Assembly (NCBI GenBank): GCA_012838995.1
Contig: DUOD01000003.1
Coordinates: forward strand, 74,602 to 112,897
From: Clostridiales bacterium
GTDB lineage: Bacteria; Bacillota; Clostridia; DUOD01
Reading direction: 5' to 3'
DNA: 38,296 nucleotides
Part shown: positions 1 through 7,794 of the stretch, piece by piece
Position numbering within the stretch: position 1 is the first letter of the stretch
How the letters are laid out: each line of letters opens with the position of its first letter
The notes under the pieces: model-generated
What the model saw: only the letters and a program-made list of their open reading frames with translations
The model's database searches: none
What the model was told of the DNA's origin: nothing
Translations under genes and position numbers: made by a program

Positions 1-72
1 AAAAAAAAGAGGGAAATCTATATAAATGAAGAATTATATGTGTATAATATCTTTGTACCAAGGTGATGGTAT

Positions 73-711
73 ATGGCGGCAAATAAAAACAGTAACAAGA
101 TAATTTTTGTTCTGTGCATTATAATAGCCATTCAGACCATATATTTTTTATCCAAGGACAGTATTTCCGACAACGACCGGCAATGGACGGAAATATCTAA
201 GCAAGAAACACAAGACTTTGTTGTAGAGCAGAAAGAAGACGATTATGAGGAGGATGACCAAAGCATTTCCTATATTAAGGTACATGTAGCCGGGCAGGTC
301 AACAACCCGGGGGTAATAGAGCTTAAAGCCGGATCAAGGGTTGAGGATGCTATCATTATGGCCGGTGATCTAACGCCCCATGGGGATATCACTCACATCA
401 ATCTGGCTGCCATCCTCCAGGACCAAGACAAGATATACATACCTTCCAAGGGAGAAGTTGAAGCCCACCCTGAGGCTTTCGGAATCATACGAGGAAGCGA
501 AACGGAGGGGAGCGGAGCCGGCCTTATAAATATTAATAAGGCCAGTACCCAGGAGCTGGAGCAATTGCCGGGGATAGGCCCGGTAAAAGCCAGAAGCATT
601 GTTGAATATAGGGAGAAAAACGGCAATTTTACGAAAATAGACGATATTATCAATGTATCGGGTATTGGAGAAAAAACTTTTGAAAGAATAAAAGACAGTA
701 TAACCATATAA
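73..711 (+). CDS. comEA: ComEA-type competence DNA-binding protein
   Basis: This is a membrane-anchored double-stranded DNA receptor used in natural transformation. The 212-residue protein has an N-terminal membrane segment (about residues 10-27), an acidic linker, an SLBB domain (about 66-127, beginning IKVHVAGQV) and a C-terminal pair of helix-hairpin-helix motifs (about 150-212, with LININKAS, LPGIGPVKA and VSGIGEKT). That is the usual order and length for Gram-positive ComEA. The ATG follows AAGGTGATGG at a good distance. A TATAAT lies at 43-48 but without a convincing -35. Its usual partner comEC is in the same window but about 11 kb downstream, so the common comEA-comEC operon is split here. 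Confidence 0.93.
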   Translation: MAANKNSNKIIFVLCIIIAIQTIYFLSKDSISDNDRQWTEISKQETQDFVVEQKEDDYEEDDQSISYIKVHVAGQVNNPGVIELKAGSRVEDAIIMAGDLTPHGDITHINLAAILQDQDKIYIPSKGEVEAHPEAFGIIRGSETEGSGAGLININKASTQELEQLPGIGPVKARSIVEYREKNGNFTKIDDIINVSGIGEKTFERIKDSITI

Positions 712-897
712 AGGGCTTTTGCGGTTAAACTGTTTCTACCGGATTACGAATTTTTGTACTAATGCCATGGCTATCCTTTGCAGACGAGATAGAAAAACGA
801 TTAAATTGCTGATATAATTATGGTGTAACAGTTGATACTTTGGAAATGTAATATTATTTGATACCAGAGGATATCATTAGGATTTGGGGTGTGGCGA

Positions 898-1587
898 ATG
901 AATAAGAAAATTTTGGTAGTTGATGATGAACCATTGATTGTAAAGGGCCTGAAGTTTAGCCTCGAACAGGACGGATATATTATCGATGCGGCCTATGATG
1001 GGGAGGAGGCCTTGGACAAAGTTAATTCCAATGAATACGATTTGATAATATTGGATGTTATGCTGCCAAAGGTAGACGGACTAACCGTGTGTCAAAAGAT
1101 TAGGGAAAAGATGTCGGTACCTATTATCATGCTTACGGCCAAGGGTGAGGATATGGATAAAATATTGGGTTTGGAGTACGGTGCCGATGATTATTTGACT
1201 AAGCCCTTTAACATACTTGAATTAAAGGCAAGGATAAAAGCCATATTCAGGCGTTCAATGGCTACCAAGGAAGAGGATAAGAGCAGGCAGATAAAGGTTA
1301 ACGGTATGGTAATTAACCTGGACAGTAGGACTGTGTTAATAGACGACAAGGAAGTTAATTTAACGGCCAAGGAATTTGACTTACTTCAGTTATTTGCAAC
1401 CAACCCCGGCAAAGTGTTTAGCAGGGAAAATTTACTTGAAACCATATGGAAATACGACTATTTGGGAGATTTGAGAACGGTTGACGTTCACATCCGAAGA
1501 TTAAGGGAAAAGATTGAAAAAAACCCCAGCCAGCCCGAGTTTATATTTACGAAATGGGGAGTGGGTTATTATTTTACGGATAAATAA
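898..1587 (+). CDS. OmpR/PhoB-family response regulator
   Basis: This is a DNA-binding response regulator of 229 residues. The receiver domain (about 1-120) has the acidic pair D9/D10, the predicted phosphoacceptor D53 in LILDVMLP, the conserved Thr in MLTAKGE and the Lys in LTKPF. The C-terminal winged helix (about 130-228) ends with the OmpR-type recognition region RTVDVHIRRLREKIE. I chose the ATG at 898 because the product then begins MNKKILVVDDE like its family; the in-frame GTG at 889 adds only three residues. It sits directly upstream of a histidine kinase and is almost certainly its cognate regulator. The target genes cannot be read from the sequence, though the following GerMN lipoprotein genes are candidates. 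Confidence 0.93.
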   Translation: MNKKILVVDDEPLIVKGLKFSLEQDGYIIDAAYDGEEALDKVNSNEYDLIILDVMLPKVDGLTVCQKIREKMSVPIIMLTAKGEDMDKILGLEYGADDYLTKPFNILELKARIKAIFRRSMATKEEDKSRQIKVNGMVINLDSRTVLIDDKEVNLTAKEFDLLQLFATNPGKVFSRENLLETIWKYDYLGDLRTVDVHIRRLREKIEKNPSQPEFIFTKWGVGYYFTDK

Positions 1588-1618
1588 GCATATATTTTCA
1601 AGTATCCGCTGGAGGTTA

Positions 1619-2986
1619 ATGTTAACCTACTTCATAATAATAGCCATAGCTTTTCTGGTAATGAATGTGCTGGTATTAAATATTTTGGAAGACAACTATT
1701 TGTCAGAGCAAGATGCCTATCTTAAAAAAGAGTCAAATGTAATATCAGTGGTGGTATCAAAGTATTTAGCACAAGCCGATCCAATGCTAAATTCCGTAAC
1801 CCAGGAGTTTGGCGAAGAGCTGGAAGCCAGAGTGCTTATATTGAATCCTAAGGGAACGGTTATTTCGGATTCCTTTAATGACCTTAGGATGTTAAGCCAA
1901 ACCCTGAAATACGAAGAAATTGACATGGCGTTAAGGGGCGAAAGCACCACCCAAACCTATTTTTTGAACGAACATGGCTGGGTTATGTATTGTACCGCTC
2001 CAATAACCTACGAGGGTGAAATAATAGGCGTTGTATTGGTATCGTCGTCCCTTAACAATATTTTCCATACCATTATCAAGATTAGAGACAGGATAACCAC
2101 CTATTCACTCATAATCAGTATCTTTATAGCTGTCTTTAGTTTTGTGTTGTCAGGTTACTTGACAAATCCCATAAAGGAATTGACCCATGTAATAAAGAAA
2201 ATGAGTATGGGCCATTTGAGCCAAAGGGTGAAGGCTAGAGGCAATAGTGAACTTTCCCAATTGGGTCGGGCTTTTAATGTAATGAGCGAGAGGCTGGAGG
2301 GCTTGGACAAGGCAAGATATGAATTCGTAGCCAATGCATCCCACGAGCTTAAGACGCCTTTAAGTTCTATGAAGATACTCATCGAATCTTTACTTCACCA
2401 AGACATTAACGATGTCGGGATATTTAAGGAGTTCCTGCGGGATATTAATAGTGAAATTGACAGACTGACTGCAATTATTAATGATCTGTTAACCTTGGTA
2501 CAAATTGATAAGCAGGATGGTTTGGCCAGAAGGGAAAATGTATACTTGAACGAATTAATCGGCGGTACTATAAGGAGTTTGAAACCCCTGGCCGATAGTA
2601 AGAACATTATGCTACAGTTCATACAAAAGCAGGATGTAAACATTATGGGGGATGGGTTGAAACTACAGCTGGCCTTTTCCAATATTATTGACAACGGTAT
2701 CAAATATACCGAAAAGGGTAAGGTGACGGTGACCTTATTTTCCTCCGATGGACAGGCCGTGGTAGAGGTAGAAGATACCGGTGTAGGAATACCCAAAGAG
2801 GACCTAAAGCATATATTTGATAGGTTTTTCAGAATTGACAAGGCACGGTCTAGGGACACAGGGGGCACGGGCCTGGGTCTCTCCATCGCTCATAATATAA
2901 TACTGACCCATGGCGGCAATATCAGCGTCGAAAGCGAAGAGGGCGTAGGTACCAAATTCACAATAACACTGCCCATTGGCATTTAA
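1619..2986 (+). CDS. Membrane sensor histidine kinase (HAMP-HisKA-HATPase_c)
   Basis: This is the sensor kinase partner of the preceding response regulator. It has a first membrane segment right at the start (LTYFIIIAIAFLVMNVL), an extracytoplasmic domain of about 140 residues, a second membrane segment (SLIISIFIAVFSFVLSGYL), a HAMP linker, a HisKA domain with the phosphoacceptor H242 in NASHELKTPL, and an ATPase domain with the N box NIIDNGIKY, DTGVGIP and GTGLGLSIA. The stop is certain but the start is not. The frame is open back to a TTG at 1514, 73 bases inside the regulator gene. The only ATG near the family start is at 1619, 3 bases after GGAGG. Homologues usually begin about nine residues earlier, where an ATA codon (1592) stands. 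Confidence 0.9.
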   Translation: MLTYFIIIAIAFLVMNVLVLNILEDNYLSEQDAYLKKESNVISVVVSKYLAQADPMLNSVTQEFGEELEARVLILNPKGTVISDSFNDLRMLSQTLKYEEIDMALRGESTTQTYFLNEHGWVMYCTAPITYEGEIIGVVLVSSSLNNIFHTIIKIRDRITTYSLIISIFIAVFSFVLSGYLTNPIKELTHVIKKMSMGHLSQRVKARGNSELSQLGRAFNVMSERLEGLDKARYEFVANASHELKTPLSSMKILIESLLHQDINDVGIFKEFLRDINSEIDRLTAIINDLLTLVQIDKQDGLARRENVYLNELIGGTIRSLKPLADSKNIMLQFIQKQDVNIMGDGLKLQLAFSNIIDNGIKYTEKGKVTVTLFSSDGQAVVEVEDTGVGIPKEDLKHIFDRFFRIDKARSRDTGGTGLGLSIAHNIILTHGGNISVESEEGVGTKFTITLPIGI

Positions 2987-3000
2987 TATTCATGCAATTG

Positions 3001-3014
3001 TTAAGTTTACTTAA
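3001..3014. promoter_or_regulatory. Short palindrome between kinase and lipoprotein genes
   Basis: TTAAGT-TT-ACTTAA is a perfect 6-2-6 inverted repeat, 14 bases after the histidine kinase stop codon and about 65 bases before the first GerMN gene. It could be an operator. It is AT-rich and short enough to be chance, and no second copy was found nearby. Confidence 0.25.
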
Positions 3015-3078
3015 ATATTTTGTAAAACAAAAATAATATACTGTGCATTATGAGACTGATGGAGGTTTAGCTTATATA

Positions 3079-4065
3079 ATGAGAAAAATAGCATTGGTAT
3101 GTATTCTTTGCATCCTGGTGGTCATATTGTCGGGGTGCAATCTGTTTTACAATTCCCGGCTGACCCGAGACATAGAACGGTCCAAGCAACTGGAACAGGA
3201 TGAAAACTTCGTCCCGGTTAATCCGGAAATGGAAGAAAAGGGCGATAGCATAGTTTTATATTTTGGCGATGATACGGGAAATTTTCTGGTACCCGAAGTG
3301 AGAATGGTAAATAAAGGAAGCGAAAAGCTGGAAAGTGTAATCGTAAAAGAGCTGATAAAGGGTACCAATAAGGCAGGCAGAAAACCCCTTATACACCCTG
3401 ACACCAGGCTAATTTCCTTTTCAGAGAATGAAGGCGTTGCCTTTGTAAATTTCGACAGCAATTTTCTAAACACTGCCCAAGACATTGCCCTAAGTAAAGA
3501 AGACGAGAGAAGAGTTAGAGCACTGGCCATATACTCTGTTGTTAATTCAATAACCGAGCTGGGTAGCATAAACAGTGTACAAATATTGGTAGAGGGCCAG
3601 AAGATGGAGATGGCATCCATCCATCCTTTTATACAGGAAGAAGATCAGTTTTTTGGAGATGACGATGCCGTACAGTTATTGGAGCCACTACGAAGGAATA
3701 GGGATATTATACTAAATCCTGCCAATGTGGTTAAACTATATTTTGAATCCTTGTCCGCAAAGGATTGGGAAGGTTCATTCAAGTACATCGCCCATAACGG
3801 AGAACAAGTGCTAACCTATGAAGAATATTTAAGCATTATAGAAAATATCGACCCGGTTATTTTAAAGTATGATGTATTGGATTACGAGATTTTAATACGG
3901 GGTGATGAAGCCCTGGTAAATGCCAGTTATGATCTAAGGTTAAAGGACGAAATGGAAACCTCTAACCAAAATGCATTAATAAAACTGGTAAAAATTGATG
4001 ACCTTTGGAAGGTAAAGTGGGATTCTACGATTTTGCCCCAGGCCCAAAGGGAGGGTAATAAATGA
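3079..4065 (+). CDS. GerMN-domain lipoprotein with NTF2-like tail
   Basis: This is a predicted membrane-attached lipoprotein of 328 residues. The signal peptide MRKIALVCILCILVVILSGC ends in the lipobox LSGC, so the mature protein would begin with a lipidated Cys at residue 20. A GerMN domain covers roughly residues 58-185 (IVLYFGDDTGNFLVPEVR through VQILVEGQKME). A C-terminal region of about 100 residues (NVVKLYFESLSAKDWEGSF onward) looks NTF2-like. I chose the ATG at 3079 because it puts the signal peptide at the N terminus; an in-frame GTG at 3043 adds 12 unlikely residues. GerMN domains are named after spore germination protein GerM, but the domain also occurs in vegetative lipoproteins. 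The stop codon overlaps the next gene by 4 bases, so the pair is translationally coupled. Confidence 0.85.
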   Translation: MRKIALVCILCILVVILSGCNLFYNSRLTRDIERSKQLEQDENFVPVNPEMEEKGDSIVLYFGDDTGNFLVPEVRMVNKGSEKLESVIVKELIKGTNKAGRKPLIHPDTRLISFSENEGVAFVNFDSNFLNTAQDIALSKEDERRVRALAIYSVVNSITELGSINSVQILVEGQKMEMASIHPFIQEEDQFFGDDDAVQLLEPLRRNRDIILNPANVVKLYFESLSAKDWEGSFKYIAHNGEQVLTYEEYLSIIENIDPVILKYDVLDYEILIRGDEALVNASYDLRLKDEMETSNQNALIKLVKIDDLWKVKWDSTILPQAQREGNK

Positions 4066-5507
4066 AAACCATTGCAGTATATGTACTGCTGGCATCTTGC
4101 ATCTTGGTCTTTATGTCGGGATGCGCCAGAAAAGTAGAGCCGCCGGAAGGTGTAAGGGAACCACAACAGAATACCCAGCAGTACAGTCAGCGACAAGAAA
4201 TGGCCGATACGCAAAAAATAAGCGTAGTGCTTTATTATACAAATAATGATATGAATAAATTGGTTACCGAGACCCGGGATATAATCATAGAAACAGAGGA
4301 AAACAGGGCTCTGGCCACCTTGAGCCTATTATTCGAAGGTCCGTTGCATGATGAATTTGTCCACACAATACCAAAGGGCACAAAAATATTAAACTTTACC
4401 CAAGCCGAAAATATAGCAACGGTAAACCTTTCCAAGGAATTTCTCGAGGCCTCGGCGATGGAACAGGCGGTGGCCAGGTTGTCCATTGTGAATACTCTTA
4501 CCGAATTTGAAGATATAAAACACGTAAAGTTTTATGTTAACGGGGATGAACTGAAAAACGAAAAAGGACAGCCGTTGGGTTTGCTAACCCGTGGCAGTAC
4601 CGATGTTTTGATGGAAATAGCCCAGCAGGAACAAATGCCGGTGCAGGTTGAAGAGGATGGTACCACCGTAGAAAAGAGGAAGGTCATACTTTATTTCCCC
4701 GATGAACAGTTCATGTATGTGGTGCCCGAAGTAAGGGAAGTGGAGGTTATAAACAAAGAAATTGCACAGGCGTTGGTTAAGGAATTGATGGCAGGTCCTC
4801 AAAAACCGGGTTTGGTAGGTATAATTCCTGATGAGGTTAAGCTACTTGACGTAAGCGTGTCGGATGGAATAGCCAGGTTGAATTTTTCTAAAGAATTAAA
4901 GGATAATTTTCCTAAAGGGACAGCCGGCGAGTCTATGTTTTTGGGGTCCATAACCAATACTTTGACTGAGGTCGGCACAATAGACGGTGTACAGTTTTTG
5001 ATAGAAGGCAAAGAAATGGAAGGCGTCGGCCATGTTGAGATGGATAAGCCCTTTGAAAGAAATACAAGGATTATAGGAAAGAGAATAGTACTTTATTTTT
5101 CCGACGAACAGGGCAGTCAGATTGTACCGGAGTACAGGGCCATACCGCAAAATGAGCTGGGGGTGGCCAGGAAGATATTGGAGGGTCTTATTGAAGGACC
5201 TGCAAAAGAAGGGTTAAAACCGGTAATGCCCCGGGGTATTACAAAAAATGATCTGCTTGATGTGTGGATAAAAGACGAAACGGCATATGTGGACTTTTCT
5301 GCCAACATAAAGGGTAAACATGCCGGGGGTTCCGCAGGTGAGGCCATTACCATTTACTCTATCGTTAATTCCCTTACAGAACTTAAAAATGTCAAACGGG
5401 TACAGTTTCTGATTGAGGGAAGTAAAGAAGAGGAGTTGACGGGACATGCGATTTTCAGCGAGCCGTTTATGCGAAATCCCGGAGTGATAAAGAACAATAA
5501 TGGATAA
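4062..5507 (+). CDS. Lipoprotein with three tandem GerMN domains
   Basis: This is a 481-residue predicted lipoprotein with the lipobox FMSGC near residue 21. Three GerMN repeats follow, beginning near residues 54 (ISVVLYYTNND), 205 (RKVILYFPDEQ) and 344 (RIVLYFSDEQ). Each carries the same later block with a DF/NFSxE-like strand and a VQFLIEG or VKFYVNG strand. The gene overlaps the upstream GerMN gene by ATGA. The repeated domain suggests a cell-envelope binding or scaffold role rather than an enzyme, which is inference. Placement directly after a two-component system suggests that system may control it. Confidence 0.85.
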   Translation: MKTIAVYVLLASCILVFMSGCARKVEPPEGVREPQQNTQQYSQRQEMADTQKISVVLYYTNNDMNKLVTETRDIIIETEENRALATLSLLFEGPLHDEFVHTIPKGTKILNFTQAENIATVNLSKEFLEASAMEQAVARLSIVNTLTEFEDIKHVKFYVNGDELKNEKGQPLGLLTRGSTDVLMEIAQQEQMPVQVEEDGTTVEKRKVILYFPDEQFMYVVPEVREVEVINKEIAQALVKELMAGPQKPGLVGIIPDEVKLLDVSVSDGIARLNFSKELKDNFPKGTAGESMFLGSITNTLTEVGTIDGVQFLIEGKEMEGVGHVEMDKPFERNTRIIGKRIVLYFSDEQGSQIVPEYRAIPQNELGVARKILEGLIEGPAKEGLKPVMPRGITKNDLLDVWIKDETAYVDFSANIKGKHAGGSAGEAITIYSIVNSLTELKNVKRVQFLIEGSKEEELTGHAIFSEPFMRNPGVIKNNNG

Positions 5508-5563
5508 ACCATTAACCGTTTCATACTAATGACAAATCAATTAGATACGTAAGGGGGATATTT

Positions 5564-5755
5564 ATGGATTGCGCCATTGAAGAGAACAAAAAGAATTGCA
5601 CGTGCACATATCCTTGCAGCAACAGGGGTTTGTGCTGCAAATGTGTTATGTACCACAGAAAACGTAACGAGCTTCCGGGCTGTTTTTTTCCAAAGGAAGC
5701 TGAGAAGACCTACGACAGATCTATAGAGGCCTTTATTGAATGTTTTAAAGGGTAA
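5564..5755 (+). CDS. Small Cys-rich protein, DUF6485-like
   Basis: This 63-residue protein has nine cysteines (3, 12, 14, 18, 24, 25, 27, 40, 60), including NCTCTYPC and LCCKC. A good ribosome binding site (AAGGGGGAT) lies just upstream. It resembles the DUF6485 family of small clostridial proteins from memory of the pattern; no function is known to me. The cysteine spacing suggests metal or iron-sulfur binding. There is no signal peptide, so it is probably cytoplasmic. It is followed by a long hairpin at 5769-5819. Confidence 0.7.
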   Translation: MDCAIEENKKNCTCTYPCSNRGLCCKCVMYHRKRNELPGCFFPKEAEKTYDRSIEAFIECFKG

Positions 5756-5768
5756 ATATAAAACAGGC

Positions 5769-5819
5769 TTACAGTTTAAGGGATTATGCCACTTGCAGGC
5801 ATAGTACCTTAAACTGTAA
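5769..5819 (+). other. Long two-part RNA hairpin without U-tract
   Basis: A perfect 13-bp outer stem pairs TTACAGTTTAAGG (5769-5781) with CCTTAAACTGTAA (5807-5819). Inside it a 6-bp stem pairs TATGCC (5785-5790) with GGCATA (5798-5803) around the loop ACTTGCA. No run of T follows on the plus strand, and no clear A run precedes it for the minus strand. It is therefore a poor intrinsic terminator and may be an mRNA-stabilising 3' end or a processing site for the small Cys-rich gene. Confidence 0.6.
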
Positions 5820-5956
5820 TGGGAAAATATTTCTATACAGTAGTAATACATTGAATCGCAGTTTGGGTTTTGGTAAAAAAGATGTATATATGATTTTGGT
5901 GCAAAAGGTGTATAATTATGTTATCCTGTTGCGGCGGACATAAAGGAGGAGAGACG

Positions 5957-6460
5957 GTGTTTAGAAATGTAAAACTTATGGTGATTTCTGCACTGATGGT
6001 GGCATTGGTAACGGTATTTACCATATTGATAAGAATACCCATACCGGGAACCCAGGGTTATATTCATATAGGGGATGTTATGATATACAGTTCCTCCATA
6101 CTTTTGGGCAATCCTGCAGCCTTTGTGATAGGGGGTTTAGGTTCTGCCATCGCCGATTTGCTATACTATCCCCATTACGCCCTGCCCACTTTTATAATCA
6201 AGGGTATTATGGGTTTAATAACGGCACGGATACTTTATAGAGCCAATGGTACGCTTTCCATGGGCAGAGTAGTAGTAGCCATGGTTGCAGGCGGAGTATG
6301 GATGTGTGTAGGTTATTTTATATACGAAACCATTGTTTACGGATTGGCCTATGGGTTGGCCGGCATAGGCTTTAATATATTGCAGTCGTTGGGCGGTGCC
6401 GCGTTGACCCTGCCCTTTATCAGAACTCTTTTGAAGCTCAAGGATAATCTTAAAAAATGA
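5957..6460 (+). CDS. ECF transporter S component
   Basis: This is a small integral membrane protein of 167 residues with about five to six hydrophobic segments. It contains IPGTQGYIHIGDVMIYSSSILLG near residues 20-45, typical of substrate-binding (S) subunits of energy-coupling factor vitamin transporters. The ligand cannot be told from sequence alone, and no ECF ATPase or T subunit gene is in the window, so it probably shares an energising module encoded elsewhere. I chose the GTG at 5957 because AAGGAGGA stands 6 bases before it. An upstream in-frame ATG at 5918 would start immediately after a TATAAT (5911-5916), inside the likely leader. I saw no vitamin riboswitch motif upstream. Confidence 0.82.
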   Translation: MFRNVKLMVISALMVALVTVFTILIRIPIPGTQGYIHIGDVMIYSSSILLGNPAAFVIGGLGSAIADLLYYPHYALPTFIIKGIMGLITARILYRANGTLSMGRVVVAMVAGGVWMCVGYFIYETIVYGLAYGLAGIGFNILQSLGGAALTLPFIRTLLKLKDNLKK

Positions 6461-6513
6461 GGTACATAATGAGGATTTGCCCGATACAATTAAAGCACGG
6501 AGGTGGTTTTAAT

Positions 6514-7092
6514 ATGAGCCATTTTTTTGCCTATCTTTCGAGGATGAAACTTATAAAGCGCTGGGGATTGATGCGCAATACCAATCCGGAGAATATACAG
6601 GAACACAGCCTGGAAGTGGCTATAATAGCCCATGGTTTGGCTGTTATAAAAAATAGAATGTTTAACGGAAATGTGGATCCCGAAAGGGTTATGGCCCTTG
6701 CAGTTTTCCATGAGGTAGGCGAAGTAATTACAGGAGATATTGCCTCGCCCATAAAGTATTTCAATCCTGAGATAAAAAAGGCCTATGATGAGATCGAAAG
6801 GGTGGCCAAATTGCGATTGTTTAATATGCTGCCCGATGAGCTTAAGAAGGATTACAGTTCCCTTTTCTTTTTAGAAGACAAAGATCATGTTCATTGGAGA
6901 TTGGTTAAGGCGGCTGACAAGATTTCGGCTTATCTTAAGTGCCTTGAAGAACTCAAGGCCGGCAACCGGGAATTCCTCAAGGCGAAGAAAACCATAAAAC
7001 AGGAAATAGACAAATTTGATATGCCGGAGGTTAAATATTTTATCCAAAAGTTTGTTCCCAGTTTTTCCTTGACACTGGATGAACTTAATTGA
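6514..7092 (+). CDS. yfbR: YfbR-type 5'-deoxynucleotidase (HD superfamily)
   Basis: This is a predicted cytoplasmic phosphohydrolase that releases phosphate from deoxyribonucleoside 5'-monophosphates. The 192 residues align almost end to end, from memory, with E. coli YfbR. Shared blocks include SHFFAYLSRMKLIKRW, LMRN, EHSLEVA, NGNVDPER, AYLKCLEEL and VPSFSLTLDE. Expected active-site residues are R16, W17, H31, H66, E70, D75 and D135. The metal-binding HD pair is instead H66-E67 (codons CAT GAG). The ATG at 6514 is preceded by GGAGGTGG at 7 bases, so the upstream extension is not coding. The gene ends 4 bases from the convergent sodC stop. Confidence 0.92.
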   Translation: MSHFFAYLSRMKLIKRWGLMRNTNPENIQEHSLEVAIIAHGLAVIKNRMFNGNVDPERVMALAVFHEVGEVITGDIASPIKYFNPEIKKAYDEIERVAKLRLFNMLPDELKKDYSSLFFLEDKDHVHWRLVKAADKISAYLKCLEELKAGNREFLKAKKTIKQEIDKFDMPEVKYFIQKFVPSFSLTLDELN

Positions 7093-7096
7093 TATC

Positions 7097-7600
7097 TTAT
7101 GTCCAGTACCAATCAATTATTCCGCAAGCCAAACGTCTTCCGGAATTTCCTGCCGGTTGTGTACGGTAGTCGTCGGGACTTTCATGGATTATAACGGACT
7201 TACCTACCACGTCGGCGGGCTTGAACTTGTTTGTGAAGAAGGACATTTGGGCAAAGCCCTTGTTGGAAAACAGTACCGGAAAATCACCGGCGTGGTTGCC
7301 GTGGGGCTGGTGGGCGGGATTCCAATGCTGTCCTGCCGCCTGAAAGGGGTTTGCCGGATTGCCTATTTCACAGCTGCCCAATTCGTGGATATGAAATCCG
7401 TGGGGTCCTATGGGGTTATCGTTCTCATGTTTTGCAGGCCGGTAAGGCGGAAGACCGGTTACCTGTACACAAACCATGGTGCCGCCCGGCACGTCCTCGA
7501 ACAATACCCAGCCTGTTATATGAGGTGCCAGGGGGCCTCCTTTGATATAAGCGGCCACTTTTTTTCCGGAGAAGCAGGTTCCGTTAAATAAACTATACAT
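7097..7600 (-). CDS. sodC: Cu/Zn superoxide dismutase family protein
   Basis: This enzyme would convert superoxide to hydrogen peroxide and oxygen. The 167-residue protein keeps all metal ligands of the family: H70 and H72 in GFHIHELG, H92 in GQHWNP, H100, H103 and D106 in PHGNHAGDFP, and H139 in VIIHESPDD. It also has the disulfide pair C77/C159 and an Arg (R155/R156) before LACG. No signal peptide or lipobox is present, unlike many bacterial SodC proteins, so it appears cytoplasmic; similar leaderless forms occur in clostridia. The ATG follows a strong GGAGGGTGG site. It is transcribed against its neighbours, converging with yfbR and diverging from alaA. Confidence 0.9.
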   Translation of the reverse strand: MYSLFNGTCFSGKKVAAYIKGGPLAPHITGWVLFEDVPGGTMVCVQVTGLPPYRPAKHENDNPIGPHGFHIHELGSCEIGNPANPFQAAGQHWNPAHQPHGNHAGDFPVLFSNKGFAQMSFFTNKFKPADVVGKSVIIHESPDDYRTQPAGNSGRRLACGIIDWYWT

Positions 7601-7718
7601 TTAAACCACCCTCCTTTTCCTTAAAGAAAAAGTTTGTTTTGCAAGTTGTTATATATTATGTAAAAACTTTAACCACGGTGAATAAGCAGTGCGGTCGCAT
7701 TGTTGATATTTACCGGTA

Positions 7719-7739
7719 TTATAATGATTCAACGGTTGA
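7719..7739. promoter_or_regulatory. PerR-box-like site overlapping a small palindrome
   Basis: Bases 7719-7733 read TTATAAT-G-ATTCAAC, matching 11 of the 14 specified positions of the Bacillus PerR box (TTATAAT-N-ATTATAA). It overlaps the odd palindrome TCAAC-G-GTTGA at 7729-7739. The site lies between the divergent sodC and alaA genes, where peroxide or superoxide control would make sense. The mismatches all fall in the right half, so this is a candidate only. Confidence 0.3.
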
Positions 7740-7768
7740 TAAATTGTTTTTATAAAGACTTTATTTAC

Positions 7769-7782
7769 ACAAATAGATTTGT
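7769..7782. promoter_or_regulatory. Palindrome upstream of alaA promoter
   Basis: ACAAAT-AG-ATTTGT is a perfect 6-2-6 inverted repeat, 12 bases upstream of the -35 of the predicted alaA promoter. The position suits an activator or repressor site. No regulator is identified. Confidence 0.3.
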
Positions 7783-7794
7783 TTTGTATTGCTT

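Noticed and set aside
43-48. TATAAT as the comEA promoter
   Set aside because: No -35 box is found at 16-18 bases upstream; the sequence there is plain AT-rich.
5918-5956. Upstream ATG for the ECF S component
   Set aside because: It lies right after a TATAAT, lacks a ribosome binding site, and the GTG at 5957 has AAGGAGGA at 6 bases.
7079-7591. A 170-codon plus-strand open frame across the sodC region
   Set aside because: It lies opposite sodC, whose metal-site motifs and ribosome binding site are clear. The plus-strand product has no recognisable domain.
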